This document shows, in pieces, positions 45,921 through 54,460 of a stretch of 64,000 nucleotides of DNA. The translations under genes were made by a program, and so were the position numbers. The stretch is from contig CAYPWF010000009.1 in assembly GCA_964414345.1 (NCBI GenBank), forward strand, positions 10,338-74,337, in the 5' to 3' direction. Within the stretch, counting starts at the first letter, position 1, and every line of letters starts with the position of its first letter. Under the pieces are notes generated by a model, which was not told the origin of the DNA, made no database searches, and worked only from the letters and a program-made list of their open reading frames with translations. The DNA comes from Desulfocorpusculum sp964414345 (GTDB lineage: Bacteria > Desulfobacterota > Desulfocorpusculales > Desulfocorpusculum).

Positions 45921-46120
45921 AGCCGGGCTGCGTCCCCTGTCAAGCGAAAATAGGAAAGTGGCTGCTCTTTACTGGAGATCACCTCTGGTGTATTTTCTGG
46001 TAGCCTCCAGACCCCCCGGCTGGGAAAGATTCTTTTTCCCCCTGCTGGGGGAACTCACGGCCGGGCGAGTGAAGGGATGTAAGCTTTCTGTCAGGTGCTT
46101 CTTTTGTTAGACAAAGTATT

Positions 46121-46894
46121 ATGTTGGGGAGACAAAAGCCTTTGAAAATGAAAGCAGTGGGAAAGACCCACGTGGGTCGAGTGCGGGGCAATAACGAGGA
46201 CTTTTTTTGCATAGACGAAGAGCTGGGGCTTTTTCTGGTTGCCGACGGAATGGGAGGCCATGCCTCAGGAGAAGTGGCCAGCCGCATGGCTGTGGAGATC
46301 CTTCACAAGGCCTACTCCAGTAACCGGGATAGAGATCCCCAGGGGGACGAGCCTTTTGAAATGGAAGAAAGGAGGCTGTTTGAGAACATCCAGCTGGCCA
46401 ACAGGGCCATCCACGAGCTGTCTCTGAAAGAGCAAAATTACAGGGGAATGGGCACAACCCTGGCCGGCATCCTCCGCAAGCGGGACTCTTTGCTATGTTT
46501 CCACGTGGGAGATAGTCGTATATACAAACTGCACGAGGGATCACTTCTTCAATTGACAGAAGATCACTCTGTAGTGGCCCAACAGGTGAAGATGGGTGTA
46601 ATAACCCAGGAGCAGGCCCGCACATCAAGGATAAGGAACGTTATAACCAGGGCAATAGGAGTCCAATGGGACGTGGAAGCCGACATCTCTGTTCAGGACA
46701 TGCAGGAGGGGGATATTTACATGATTTGCACTGACGGCTTGTCAGACTTCGTTCCCTTGGAGACCCTGGAGAGGGTGCTTCTGGATCATGCTAGGGACCT
46801 AGAAGGAGCGGCCTTTCAACTGGTGGAAGAGGCCTTGGGAATGGGCGGACAGGATAATGTGACGGTTGTCCTGGTCAGGCTCGATACAGAATGA
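46121..46894 (+). CDS. PP2C-family Ser/Thr protein phosphatase (Stp1-like)
   Basis: The 257-residue protein has the bacterial PP2C motifs: GRVRGNNEDFF, VADGMGGHASGE, MGTTLAG, HVGDSRIYKL, LTEDHSVV, TDGLSDFV and GGQDNVTVVLV. Metal-binding aspartates are all present. No membrane helix. It starts a trio with an FHA protein and an HTH/membrane protein, so phospho-Thr recognition and removal may be linked. ATG 46148 is an alternative start, giving the usual N-terminus MKAVGKTHVG. No kinase is in the window. Confidence 0.92.
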   Translation: MLGRQKPLKMKAVGKTHVGRVRGNNEDFFCIDEELGLFLVADGMGGHASGEVASRMAVEILHKAYSSNRDRDPQGDEPFEMEERRLFENIQLANRAIHELSLKEQNYRGMGTTLAGILRKRDSLLCFHVGDSRIYKLHEGSLLQLTEDHSVVAQQVKMGVITQEQARTSRIRNVITRAIGVQWDVEADISVQDMQEGDIYMICTDGLSDFVPLETLERVLLDHARDLEGAAFQLVEEALGMGGQDNVTVVLVRLDTE

Positions 46895-46953
46895 TCCCTA
46901 GGCCCTGGAGGTCTGTCCCATAGAAGTGAGAGGCAATGGGAGGTGATCTAGTC

Positions 46954-47625
46954 ATGGCCAGGTTGATAGTGAAATTCAGGGGGGCTGTTGTGCAGGAGCA
47001 TCTTTTGGACAAACCCTCTGTGCGCATAGGCAGACGTGAAGGAAACGATATCAGGATAGACAATCTGGCGGTTTCGGGAAACCACGCAAAAATAGAGAAG
47101 ATAGACGGATCATATATAATCGTCGACCTCAAGAGCACAAATGGAACCTTCGTCAACAATAAGAAAATTGTCCAGGCCAAGCTGCGTCACTTGGATGAAA
47201 TAATGATAGGAAAGCATGTCTTGATATTTGAGGACGAATCGCAGGTGGCGGAAGCCAGGGAAACAGATCTTCAGGAAGCCCAGGCAGAGGTGCCCCAGGA
47301 GCAATTGATTCAGAAACCCGCAGCAGAGTTCACTGGCAAACCAGCAGTGCTCAAGTTCTTGGAGCCCGCCCATCAGCCAGAGGTGATTCTTCAGAAAAAG
47401 CTTACGGTCATAGGCCGAAGGGAGGACGCTGAAGTAAGGCTTCGCGGGCTTTTTGAACCCAAGGTGGCTGCGATAATTGCCAGAAAACCCACTGGGTACT
47501 CTTTGCTCCCGGAAGGAAAGGTTAAGGTCCTCCTAAACGGTCAAGCGGTCTCCAGGCGCACGGATTTGAAAGATGGTGATGTAATAGAGGTGGGTTCTCT
47601 TAGGCTTCTGTTCTCGGGAACCTGA
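46954..47625 (+). CDS. Protein with two FHA domains
   Basis: The 223-residue protein has an N-terminal FHA domain with all phosphothreonine-reading landmarks: RIGRREGNDIRIDN, SGNHAKIE, KSTNGTFVN and DEIMIGKHVLIFED. The last 90 residues form a second, degenerate FHA-like domain (VIGRREDAEVRL, KVKVLLNGQAV, GDVIEVGSLRLLF) without the SxxH and TNG triplets. An acidic/Gln-rich linker joins them. Start at 46954 is chosen because of GGGAGGTGAT eight bases before. It follows the phosphatase by 60 bases. Confidence 0.88.
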   Translation: MARLIVKFRGAVVQEHLLDKPSVRIGRREGNDIRIDNLAVSGNHAKIEKIDGSYIIVDLKSTNGTFVNNKKIVQAKLRHLDEIMIGKHVLIFEDESQVAEARETDLQEAQAEVPQEQLIQKPAAEFTGKPAVLKFLEPAHQPEVILQKKLTVIGRREDAEVRLRGLFEPKVAAIIARKPTGYSLLPEGKVKVLLNGQAVSRRTDLKDGDVIEVGSLRLLFSGT

Positions 47626-47768
47626 TTCCTGCTAGGGGCAAGAGCAAGAAGGCCCTGGTGGCATCACATGTTGGGGGAGCTGGAAGCTCAAAGAACCCGG
47701 CCCGGGCCAGATCTTCAAGGGGCTTGACTTAATATTGGGCGCGATCCCATGGAACTGGTTTAGACCAT

Positions 47769-48248
47769 ATGGACGAAAACTCTGCAGCCAAGGAGTCCTT
47801 TGGTGAGTACCTGATGAGGGAGCGCACGTTGCGCAACATCCCTCTGGAAGAGATATCCCAGAGGACCAGGATATCGATGAAAGTGCTTCAGGCCTTGGAA
47901 GAGGAGCGTTGGGAAGAGCTGCCAGCAGATGTGTATGTTCGAGGTTTTCTTAGGACCTACTCCCGTTATCTGGGCCTTGATGAAAATGAGGTATTGGTGC
48001 GCTACGAGGACCAGCGTCCAGGAGCCGTTGCGCCTGTGAGAGATGTTTTTCAGGAGCTGGAAAAACCCAGAGCCAAGATCAGAAGGCTTTGGCTTGTCTT
48101 GCTACTTTTGGGCTGCGTTGCTTTTGCTCTTTATTGGTTTTGGGGACGCCCCTTGTTTTGGGGGGAGAGCACTCCCGCTAAGCCGGCCCCGCCAGGGCCC
48201 CATCTTCGTTCGCTTCCCATGCCTCCAGCTCCCCCGGCCGGAAATTGA
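47769..48248 (+). CDS. RodZ-like HTH protein with one membrane helix
   Basis: The 159-residue protein has an N-terminal HTH_25 domain (GEYLMRERTLRNIPLEEISQ, TRISMKVLQALEEERWEELP, VYVRGFLRTYSRYLG) as in RodZ, then a basic patch, a single helix (LWLVLLLLGCVAFALYWFW) and a short Pro-rich end. RodZ links MreB to the cell wall enzymes. The usual periplasmic domain is missing, so it is a short member. It may be a reader in the phosphatase/FHA group upstream. Confidence 0.83.
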   Translation: MDENSAAKESFGEYLMRERTLRNIPLEEISQRTRISMKVLQALEEERWEELPADVYVRGFLRTYSRYLGLDENEVLVRYEDQRPGAVAPVRDVFQELEKPRAKIRRLWLVLLLLGCVAFALYWFWGRPLFWGESTPAKPAPPGPHLRSLPMPPAPPAGN

Positions 48249-48289
48249 GGTACCAGAAAAATGGCTGATGCACTTAATCTAACCTGACT

Positions 48290-48474
48290 TGTTCACGATC
48301 AGCTGGATAATGCAGGCTATCTTATTGACATATTTTGATAAACTGGTCAATACTCAAGAACCCCTGACTTTTGGTTTCAGGTTTTGCCCGGGGTTGAGTC
48401 GGAATATGTCGAGGTTTACCGGGGGTTTGGAGGTGTAGGCGCAGAAGTTCTAGCTTTGGAGAGTAATCCGGATC
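48290..48474 (+). repeat. Dispersed repeat family A, copy A5
   Basis: A full but diverged copy between the RodZ-like gene and the second acyltransferase gene: GTTCACGATCAGCTGGATAA start, GAGTCGGAATATGTCGAGGT core, GGAGAGTAATCCGGATCA end. The GC hairpin is degraded here. Confidence 0.75.
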
Positions 48475-48630
48475 AAGCCATCATCATTTTTGGGGTTATT
48501 TCTTTTTGCGGCCGGCCTGAAGGTGGGTTTGAACATCTGGAACTGTACAAAACCTCTCCCCTGGGGTGGCCTTATTTGGTAATTGACCAGGTTTTGGGCA
48601 GCAGGGACAAAGCTAGGGGATTCTTGAGTG

Positions 48631-49596
48631 ATGCACCGCAAAAGGTGGAAAAAGCGGCTTAAGAGAGGGCCTGGGGCCTGGGCAGCATTTGTGGGCCTTG
48701 GTTGTCTTTATCTAGCTCTCCATCTGGTCTCCACAGACGCAATACCTGTCATAGGCCGCTGGGTGGGAGGGATGATGGCCTGTCTTGCCGGTCCCAGAAG
48801 ACGCATTGCAATGAAAAACATAACTCTTGCCTTGGGCTCCTCTTTGGGTCTTGAAACAAGAAGGCGACTGGTCAAAAGGCTAATCCAGGGACTGGGTCTT
48901 AACCTTGCAGAGCTAGGCCACCCAGGCTTCATGCAAATTGATTTTCTGCGAAAACGAGTGCCCATACAGGGTCTGGAGCATTTGGAAGAAGCCCTCTCTA
49001 AAGGCCGGGGAGCCATTCTGGCGAGCGCCCATTTTGGAAATTTTCCCCTCATATTGGCCAGGCTTGGCCTTGAAGGATATCAGGTGGGGGTTATCATAAG
49101 AGACCCCCGCCACAAGCCCGTTGCACGCTTTCTGGATCAATGGAGGGCCAGGTACAATGTGCGCACCCTCAGGGACAAGCCTAGATGGGCTTCAGTCAAG
49201 GAGGCTCTGGCCCTTCTTCGTCAAAATGGAATTCTGGTTGTGCATGTTGATCTAAATGTCTCGGAAGGGGGGCTTTTCGTGCCTTTTTTCGGCCATTGGG
49301 TGCCAACTTTCCGCGGTCCTGCCATGTTGGCCCTTCGCTCAGGCACTCCCTTGCTGCCCACCTTCATAAAGAGGCTCCAGGGCCTGGATCACAGGCTGAG
49401 TATCCACCCACCTGTTCAGGTTCAGCTTACTGGGAATCGGGATCAGGACACCTGGCAGATGCTTTTGGCATTAAACCAAGAAGCAGAGAAAACCATAAGG
49501 GAATATCCGGAGCAGTGGTGGTGGATACACAGGCGTTTTAGAAAGGCAAAGCCGGCCTCAGAGGTGGGGGGCCCCATCCCCCTTGAGTCCGCCTGA
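48631..49596 (+). CDS. LpxL/LpxM-family acyltransferase (second copy)
   Basis: About 321 residues. One N-terminal membrane helix, the HxxxxD/E-like SAHFGNFPLI, VHVDLNVSEGGLFVPFFG, AMLALRSGTPLLPTF and the C-terminal EQWWWIHRRFRKAKP are family hallmarks of lipid A secondary acyltransferases. The residue four after His is Phe, not the usual Glu/Asp (HFGNF), so catalysis by the standard dyad is uncertain. The gene has a start region with GTG 48628 and ATG 48631; GGGGA is 10 bases before the ATG. It converges on glyQ. Confidence 0.85.
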   Translation: MHRKRWKKRLKRGPGAWAAFVGLGCLYLALHLVSTDAIPVIGRWVGGMMACLAGPRRRIAMKNITLALGSSLGLETRRRLVKRLIQGLGLNLAELGHPGFMQIDFLRKRVPIQGLEHLEEALSKGRGAILASAHFGNFPLILARLGLEGYQVGVIIRDPRHKPVARFLDQWRARYNVRTLRDKPRWASVKEALALLRQNGILVVHVDLNVSEGGLFVPFFGHWVPTFRGPAMLALRSGTPLLPTFIKRLQGLDHRLSIHPPVQVQLTGNRDQDTWQMLLALNQEAEKTIREYPEQWWWIHRRFRKAKPASEVGGPIPLESA

Positions 49597-49707
49597 GCAC
49601 GCAGGTTCCCCTGGAAGGACACCTTGTTCCGATCAACCAAGCCCCTCAGCCTTGGTGGTTTTGCCTTGCAACCCGCCAAGAAGTTCTTTTGTCTTGTTAA
49701 CCTGTAA

Positions 49708-49807
49708 TGTTCCCGATCAGTGGATAGTGCTGGCCAAACAAAGCGTGAGCGGGGGTCGGGGAGCTTGAACCCCAAGAGTTACAGGCTTTCGAGAATAGTC
49801 CGGGCTA
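49708..49807 (+). repeat. Dispersed repeat family A, copy A6 (internally deleted)
   Basis: The start (GATCAGTGGATAGTGCTGGC) and end (GAGAATAGTCCGGGCTA) are kept, but about 80 internal bases are missing. It stands 11 bases from the half copy of family B. Confidence 0.75.
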
Positions 49808-49818
49808 AACACAGAAGA

Positions 49819-49899
49819 AGCATCCCCCCAGAGGCCCAATCCTTTGGAAAATCGAGCGGCGAAGACTTGAAGCGAAGAGAAAATGCCATTACCCCGCCC
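49819..49899 (+). repeat. Dispersed repeat family B, copy B3 (right half only)
   Basis: Aligns with the right half of B2: CCCAATCCTTTGGAAAATCG, GAAGACTTGAAGCGAAGAGA and ATGCCATTACCCCGCCC. The left half is gone. It lies between copy A6 and the glyQ stop. Confidence 0.7.
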
Positions 49900-49949
49900 A
49901 AGCAAAGTGCATTTTTCCAGATACAATCTTTGGGTGCTGAAGGCTACCT

Positions 49950-50828
49950 TCAGCCTGACTTCCTTGCCAGAAGGGGAAAACCCATGGATTCCCTTTGCTT
50001 CAGATAGGCCTGAGCGCAGGCCCTGGCTAGCTTCCTGACCCTAAGGATGTAACGGGTCCTCTCGGCCACACTGAGAGCACCCCTTGCATCCAGAAGATTA
50101 AAAGTGTGGGAGCATTTAAGGCAGTGATCATAGCCTGGTAAGACAAGCCCCTTGTCCACCAGCCGCAAGCACTCGGCCTCATGCATATCAAAGAGCCTAA
50201 AAAGCGCCTCCACATCCGCCTCTTGGAAGTTGTATCTGGAAAACTCCACTTCGCTTTGGTGGTGCACATCCCCGTAAGTTATGCCGTGCCCCCACTCCAG
50301 GTCAAAGACACTGTCCACGCCCTGCAGATACATGGCTATGCGCTCTATCCCATAGGTTATCTCCACAGAAACAGGGTGGAGGTCTATGCCGCCGGCCTGC
50401 TGGAAATAAGTGAACTGGGTTATCTCCATGCCGTCCAACCAGACCTCCCAGCCCAATCCCCAGGCCCCTAGGGTGGGGGATTCCCAATCATCCTCCACAA
50501 ACCTTATGTCATGCACCAAAGGGTCCACTCCGAAATGGCGCAGGCTGTCCAAATAGAGCTCCTGAACCTCTAAAGGGGAAGGCTTCATTATCACTTGGAA
50601 TTGGTAGTAGTGTTGCAACCTGTTGGGGTTCTCTCCGTAGCGGCCGTCTGTTGGTCGCCTTGAGGGTTCCACATAGGCTGCACTCCAGGGCTCTGGCCCG
50701 AGCACCCTCAGGAAGGTGGCCGGGTGAAAGGTGCCCGCCCCAACTTCGGTGTCATAGGGCTGATGCAGAATGCAGCCTCGGCTGGCCCAGAAGCGCTCAA
50801 GCGCCAAAATAAGCTCTTGGAAAGTCAT
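49950..50828 (-). CDS. glyQ: Glycine--tRNA ligase alpha subunit
   Basis: The 292-residue alpha subunit of the alpha2beta2 glycyl-tRNA synthetase activates glycine. Motifs are GCILHQPYDTEVGAGTFHPA, AYVEPSRRPTDGRYGENPNR, and EVWLDGMEITQFTYFQQ. It is full length and its end (LKQRESMGFPLL) is normal. The beta subunit gene glyS, which normally follows directly, is not here; the place is held by an LpxL-like gene on the other strand and by repeat remnants. GlyQ cannot charge tRNA alone, so glyS must be elsewhere. Confidence 0.97.
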   Translation of the reverse strand: MTFQELILALERFWASRGCILHQPYDTEVGAGTFHPATFLRVLGPEPWSAAYVEPSRRPTDGRYGENPNRLQHYYQFQVIMKPSPLEVQELYLDSLRHFGVDPLVHDIRFVEDDWESPTLGAWGLGWEVWLDGMEITQFTYFQQAGGIDLHPVSVEITYGIERIAMYLQGVDSVFDLEWGHGITYGDVHHQSEVEFSRYNFQEADVEALFRLFDMHEAECLRLVDKGLVLPGYDHCLKCSHTFNLLDARGALSVAERTRYILRVRKLARACAQAYLKQRESMGFPLLARKSG

Positions 50829-50959
50829 TTTGCAATCCCCCTGCCCTCACTGCTCGTAAGCTATAAGGCCGGAGAAGCCGGCAACACAATTCCCAGGACT
50901 GATTCGCAATTATATCACCCGCTTGGGCTGGCCTGTCCACCTCAAATCCAAAGCCTTGT

Positions 50960-51709
50960 TCACGTTCCTACTCTTTCCAGAAACTCACCGGACTTCAAAC
51001 TTCGGCCTGCGTGATACATGAAGAAGGCCCGAAGAAGCCCCTTGGACTCCTTGAGGGCCAAGGAGGAAAATCCCACCCGGTGAAGCCGCTCCAGGGGAAG
51101 GGATCTGGCCTCTTGGAGCAGCTTGAGGGTCCCCCTGCTAATGCTCAACCCTCCTCCAGCCCCGCAGCCTCGGCACAAGGCCCCCCCTTGGGATACCTCC
51201 AGTCTTATTGAGATTTCCTTCCCCAGATGGGCCCCACAACGTGCACAGGAATCCAGTCTTGGACCATATCCGGCCAAATCAAGGGCCCTGATTTCAAATA
51301 GACGCAGCACAGCCTCTTGGCCACCCTTCTTACCAAGAGACCTGAGAGTCCAAAGCAACAGAGGTAAAAGCCCTTGCACAGGCTGCCTTTCAGGGGCGCA
51401 CCCCTCCACCCATTCAGCTATGTAACACCCCCTAGCAAAACCTGCTAGGTCTTCCCTCACTGAATCAAAATGCTCCAGCAGATCCGCTCCTTCCACCCGT
51501 ACCAAAGAGTCCCCGCCCCGATCAAAGCCGTGGATCCTAACATGGGCGAGCAGGTCCAGATTGGCCCCAAAACGTTTCCTGCTGGCCTTGGCCCCTTTTG
51601 CTACACCTGTAAGTTTCCCTCTCTCATCCCCGTAAAAAGTTACAAGAAGGTCTCTCTCCTGAAAATCCGCTGCCTTCAATATCACGCATTCGGTCACAAA
51701 AGGAGGCAT
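50960..51709 (-). CDS. recO: DNA repair protein RecO
   Basis: The 249-residue protein begins with the RecO OB-fold (TECVILKAADFQERDLLVTF, KLTGVAKGAKASRKRFG) and has a zinc-type cluster (CARCGAHLG, CRGCGAG) and helical C-terminus. RecO helps load RecA on SSB-coated single strands in the RecFOR path. AGGAGG is directly upstream of a start ATG only when read on the opposite strand, so the ribosome site is not obvious. It is upstream of glyQ with 131 bases between. Confidence 0.92.
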   Translation of the reverse strand: MPPFVTECVILKAADFQERDLLVTFYGDERGKLTGVAKGAKASRKRFGANLDLLAHVRIHGFDRGGDSLVRVEGADLLEHFDSVREDLAGFARGCYIAEWVEGCAPERQPVQGLLPLLLWTLRSLGKKGGQEAVLRLFEIRALDLAGYGPRLDSCARCGAHLGKEISIRLEVSQGGALCRGCGAGGGLSISRGTLKLLQEARSLPLERLHRVGFSSLALKESKGLLRAFFMYHAGRSLKSGEFLERVGT

Positions 51710-51861
51710 AAAGCCCCGACTCCTTCCTTGAGAGAATCAACACCAGGAGAGGCCTTCTCCTTATGTTGGGGGTAAACCTCCTGAGCGTCAAGAAGGAGGG
51801 CTTCAGGATTCCTATGACTTGAGTTAGGATGAAATCCGGTGGGGATAAGGAAGGAGAAGCT

Positions 51862-52866
51862 ATGTCCCGAATTCAAGCACCCGACAAGGCTTCAGGCACG
51901 TTGAGCGGGGGAAACATTCCCAGGCGAATACTGCTTGCAAGTCCCAGGGGATTTTGTGCAGGGGTCAAAAGAGCCATAGAGACCGTGGAGACAGCCTTGC
52001 GAGAGGCCGGGGCTCCTGTGTACGTTTTTCACGAGATAGTGCACAACACTCATGTGGTGAGGGAGCTGGGAGCCAGGGGAGCCCTTTTCGTTGACCGGGT
52101 GGATGAGGTGCCCAGCGGGAGTCTTCTGATCTTCTCTGCCCACGGGGTTTCCCCCAAGGAAAGGCGCTTGGCCAAGCAAAGGGGTCTCAGGGTTGTTGAT
52201 GCCACCTGTCCCCTTGTGACCAAGGTGCACATGGAAGCCAGGCGCTTTGCCAAAGAGGGTAAGACCATCCTGCTAGTAGGCCACGAGGGCCATGAGGAGG
52301 TGGTGGGCACCATGGGTGAGGCACCTGAGCACATCCGGCTTGTGATCTCGGTAAGGGATGTGGAAAAGGTGAAGGTAGAGGACCCGGAGAAGGTGGCCGT
52401 CATAACTCAGACCACGCTTTCCCTGGACGAGACCAGGGAGGTGATGGAAGCCGTAAAGGCCAGATTCCCCAAGGCCGTGACTCCTGCCAAGAAGGACATC
52501 TGTTATGCTACCACCAACCGTCAAACAGCGGTCAAGGAACTGGCCCCGTGGTGTGATTTGATCCTTGTGATAGGCTCAAGCAATTCCTCCAACTCCAGAA
52601 GATTGGCCGAGGTGGCCGAGTCCTACAAGACCAGGGCACATCTGGTAGACGATGTGGGAGGCATAGAGATGAGTTGGCTGGTCGGGGTGAGCACCTTGGG
52701 GATCACGGCCGGAGCCAGCGCACCGGAGCATTTGGTCTCCGAGGTGGTGGACTTTTTCAGGCAAAAGGGAACGGATTGCATAGAAGAATGGAGATCAAAA
52801 GAGGAGGAGAAGGTGCGCTTCGGGCTTCCTTCAGAGTTAAGACATCTTAAGGATTCTTCCCAATGA
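51862..52866 (+). CDS. ispH: 4-hydroxy-3-methylbut-2-enyl diphosphate reductase
   Basis: The 334-residue iron-sulfur enzyme makes IPP and DMAPP, the last step of the MEP pathway. The three cluster cysteines are in SPRGFCAGVKRA (C32), VDATCPLVTKVH and KKDICYATTNRQ. The active glutamate motif GHEGHEE and SSNSSNSRRL are intact. ATG 51862 is preferred with AAGGAGA five to six bases upstream; the frame is open to 51829. It has no S1 fusion. Its last 20 bases overlap the converging YkvA-type gene. Confidence 0.97.
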   Translation: MSRIQAPDKASGTLSGGNIPRRILLASPRGFCAGVKRAIETVETALREAGAPVYVFHEIVHNTHVVRELGARGALFVDRVDEVPSGSLLIFSAHGVSPKERRLAKQRGLRVVDATCPLVTKVHMEARRFAKEGKTILLVGHEGHEEVVGTMGEAPEHIRLVISVRDVEKVKVEDPEKVAVITQTTLSLDETREVMEAVKARFPKAVTPAKKDICYATTNRQTAVKELAPWCDLILVIGSSNSSNSRRLAEVAESYKTRAHLVDDVGGIEMSWLVGVSTLGITAGASAPEHLVSEVVDFFRQKGTDCIEEWRSKEEEKVRFGLPSELRHLKDSSQ

Positions 52867-53146
52867 GCCCTTTTTTCTCCAAGCGCTCCCTGTGTTCCCG
52901 ATAGAGCTTTTGAGGCACCAGCCTAAAGGCAAGAAAAACCAAGGCAGGCACCAGAATCAGGTCGTCCAGTTGCCCCAAAACCGGTATAAAATCAGGGATC
53001 AGATCAACAGGGGAAAGAGCATAAACAAGGGCAAAGCCCAAAAGCCAACGGGCCACCCTTGGGGTGCGCGGATCCGAATAAACAGCCCTGATTACCGTTA
53101 GTTCCCGCTTAAACACCCCTACCGCTCCCCTAAAGGAAATTCTCAT
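52847..53146 (-). CDS. DUF1232 (YkvA-family) small membrane protein
   Basis: The 99-residue protein contains the family core ALVYALSPVDLIPDFIPVLGQLDDLILVP in pieces: a helix with SPVDLIPDFIP and the GQLDD motif. One or two membrane segments are likely. The function of the family is unknown to me. The 3' end overlaps the end of ispH on the other strand by about 20 bases. Confidence 0.88.
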   Translation of the reverse strand: MRISFRGAVGVFKRELTVIRAVYSDPRTPRVARWLLGFALVYALSPVDLIPDFIPVLGQLDDLILVPALVFLAFRLVPQKLYREHRERLEKKGLIGKNP

Positions 53147-53261
53147 CCTGGAGGGAACTCCTCTCTCGCCTACTCATGTGCTGTTTGAAAAACAGTCCAG
53201 CAGTGCCCCCCTTGGTCCCCAGGGGGACCTCCATCTCTTCTGAGGGCTTAGCCTCCGCGGC

Positions 53262-54053
53262 TCACTCCAGCTTAAACAGAATCGGTACTTCCACCTCCAT
53301 TTCCACTGGCTCTTCGCCCAAAAACGCAGGTATGAATTTCCAAGAGGCCACAGCTTCTGTGGCGGCATCGTCCAGGATCTTGTACCCGCTGCCTTTGATT
53401 ACTCGCACCGACTGAGGGGAGCCGTCCTTCAGAACCAGCACCGATAGGATCACCTTACCCTCGTATCCCCTCTTCCTGGCAGCCTCCGGATAAGCAGGTT
53501 TGGGATTTCTCCCGTAGCGAGGCAAGGCTTTCTTGAGCTGGGCCTTGGGGGATGCGTTTCCATCTTGGGACGATTCCGTGCCTGTTCTCTTTTCCTCTTT
53601 TCCGGAGACGGACTGGACCTCCTGGCTTTGGTTGCTGCCAGTTGCGGGTATGGTGGAATCCGAAGGTACATGGGCCACAGAGGTATTCTCTTGGGGAGGT
53701 GAAGTGCTCTTAGCCTGGGTTTCTTGCTTTTTTTCCTCTGGTTGCGGTTTGGCCTTGGGCTTTGAGAAATGTTGAGAGGAAGCAGACTTCTCTATCTTTG
53801 GGATTGAAGGCTCAAGATTCTGTGGGGAAGTGGAGAGAGGCTCGGGCTTTTCTTGGGATGCAGCCAGTTGGGTTGGGGATGAGCTCCAGGTGGAGTCATC
53901 TTCCTTTTGCACAGGCGCCAAAAAAGATATCTCCAGCTCCGGCTTGGGAACCCAAAGAATCTCAGTCTTGGGCACAAGACTCCATGGGGCAAGAAAAAAA
54001 GCCAAGTGGAAACCGGCCGAAACCAGGCCTCCAAGGATCAGCTCACGCCTCAT
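53262..54053 (-). CDS. tonB: TonB-family energy transducer
   Basis: The 263-residue protein has an N-terminal helix (LILGGLVSAGFHLAFFLAPW), a long Pro/Ser/Lys/Glu/Gln-rich periplasmic spacer of about 140 residues and a C-terminal TonB domain (YPEAARKRGYEGKVILSVLV, GSGYKILDDAATEAV, SWKFIPAF). It carries proton-motive energy from ExbB/ExbD to outer membrane receptors. It is the last gene of the btu operon, overlapping exbD by four bases. No TonB-dependent receptor gene is in the window. Confidence 0.93.
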   Translation of the reverse strand: MRRELILGGLVSAGFHLAFFLAPWSLVPKTEILWVPKPELEISFLAPVQKEDDSTWSSSPTQLAASQEKPEPLSTSPQNLEPSIPKIEKSASSQHFSKPKAKPQPEEKKQETQAKSTSPPQENTSVAHVPSDSTIPATGSNQSQEVQSVSGKEEKRTGTESSQDGNASPKAQLKKALPRYGRNPKPAYPEAARKRGYEGKVILSVLVLKDGSPQSVRVIKGSGYKILDDAATEAVASWKFIPAFLGEEPVEMEVEVPILFKLE

Positions 54054-54460
54054 CTACCACCCCTGGGCTGGGCCTCCAAAGAGACTTTGCTCAAGCCTGA
54101 AGAGCGGATTTTGTCCAGCACCTCCATGATTCTCTCATAGTTGACTGCTCTGTCTCCCCTAAGTGTTACCCTGTCTGTATCCCTGGAGCTTGCCATGGCC
54201 TGGAGCTTTTCCCCCAAGAGTTCCAGGCTTATCTGCTCACCCTCCAGGAATACAGCCCCCCGGGCATCCAGACTAACCTCCAAGGCCTGAGCACGCTCCT
54301 GAACAGCCGTATCGGCCTGGGGGAGTTTCAGCGGAATGCCTCTTTGGAGTGCCATGAACAGCGAGACATATATGAAGAAGGAAAGGAGTTGGAAGGTCAC
54401 GTCAATCAGAGGTATCATCTCGATCCGCGCCTTTTTTCTATCCGACCTGGGAATCTTCAT
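54050..54460 (-). CDS. exbD: ExbD/TolR-family protein
   Basis: The 136-residue protein starts in the cytoplasm, has one membrane helix with the essential Asp (MIPLIDVTFQLLSFFIYVSL) and a periplasmic domain with LRGDRAVNYERIMEVLDKI. It forms the proton channel with ExbB. Gene overlaps with both neighbours (ATGA type) show one operon. In this context ExbD fits better than TolR. Confidence 0.93.
   Translation of the reverse strand: MKIPRSDRKKARIEMIPLIDVTFQLLSFFIYVSLFMALQRGIPLKLPQADTAVQERAQALEVSLDARGAVFLEGEQISLELLGEKLQAMASSRDTDRVTLRGDRAVNYERIMEVLDKIRSSGLSKVSLEAQPRGGR

Noticed and set aside
49733..49807. tRNA-like look of the segment with GCTTGAACCCC and a CGGGCTA end
   Set aside because: It aligns with the end of repeat family A and does not fold to a cloverleaf; no CCA or anticodon arm.
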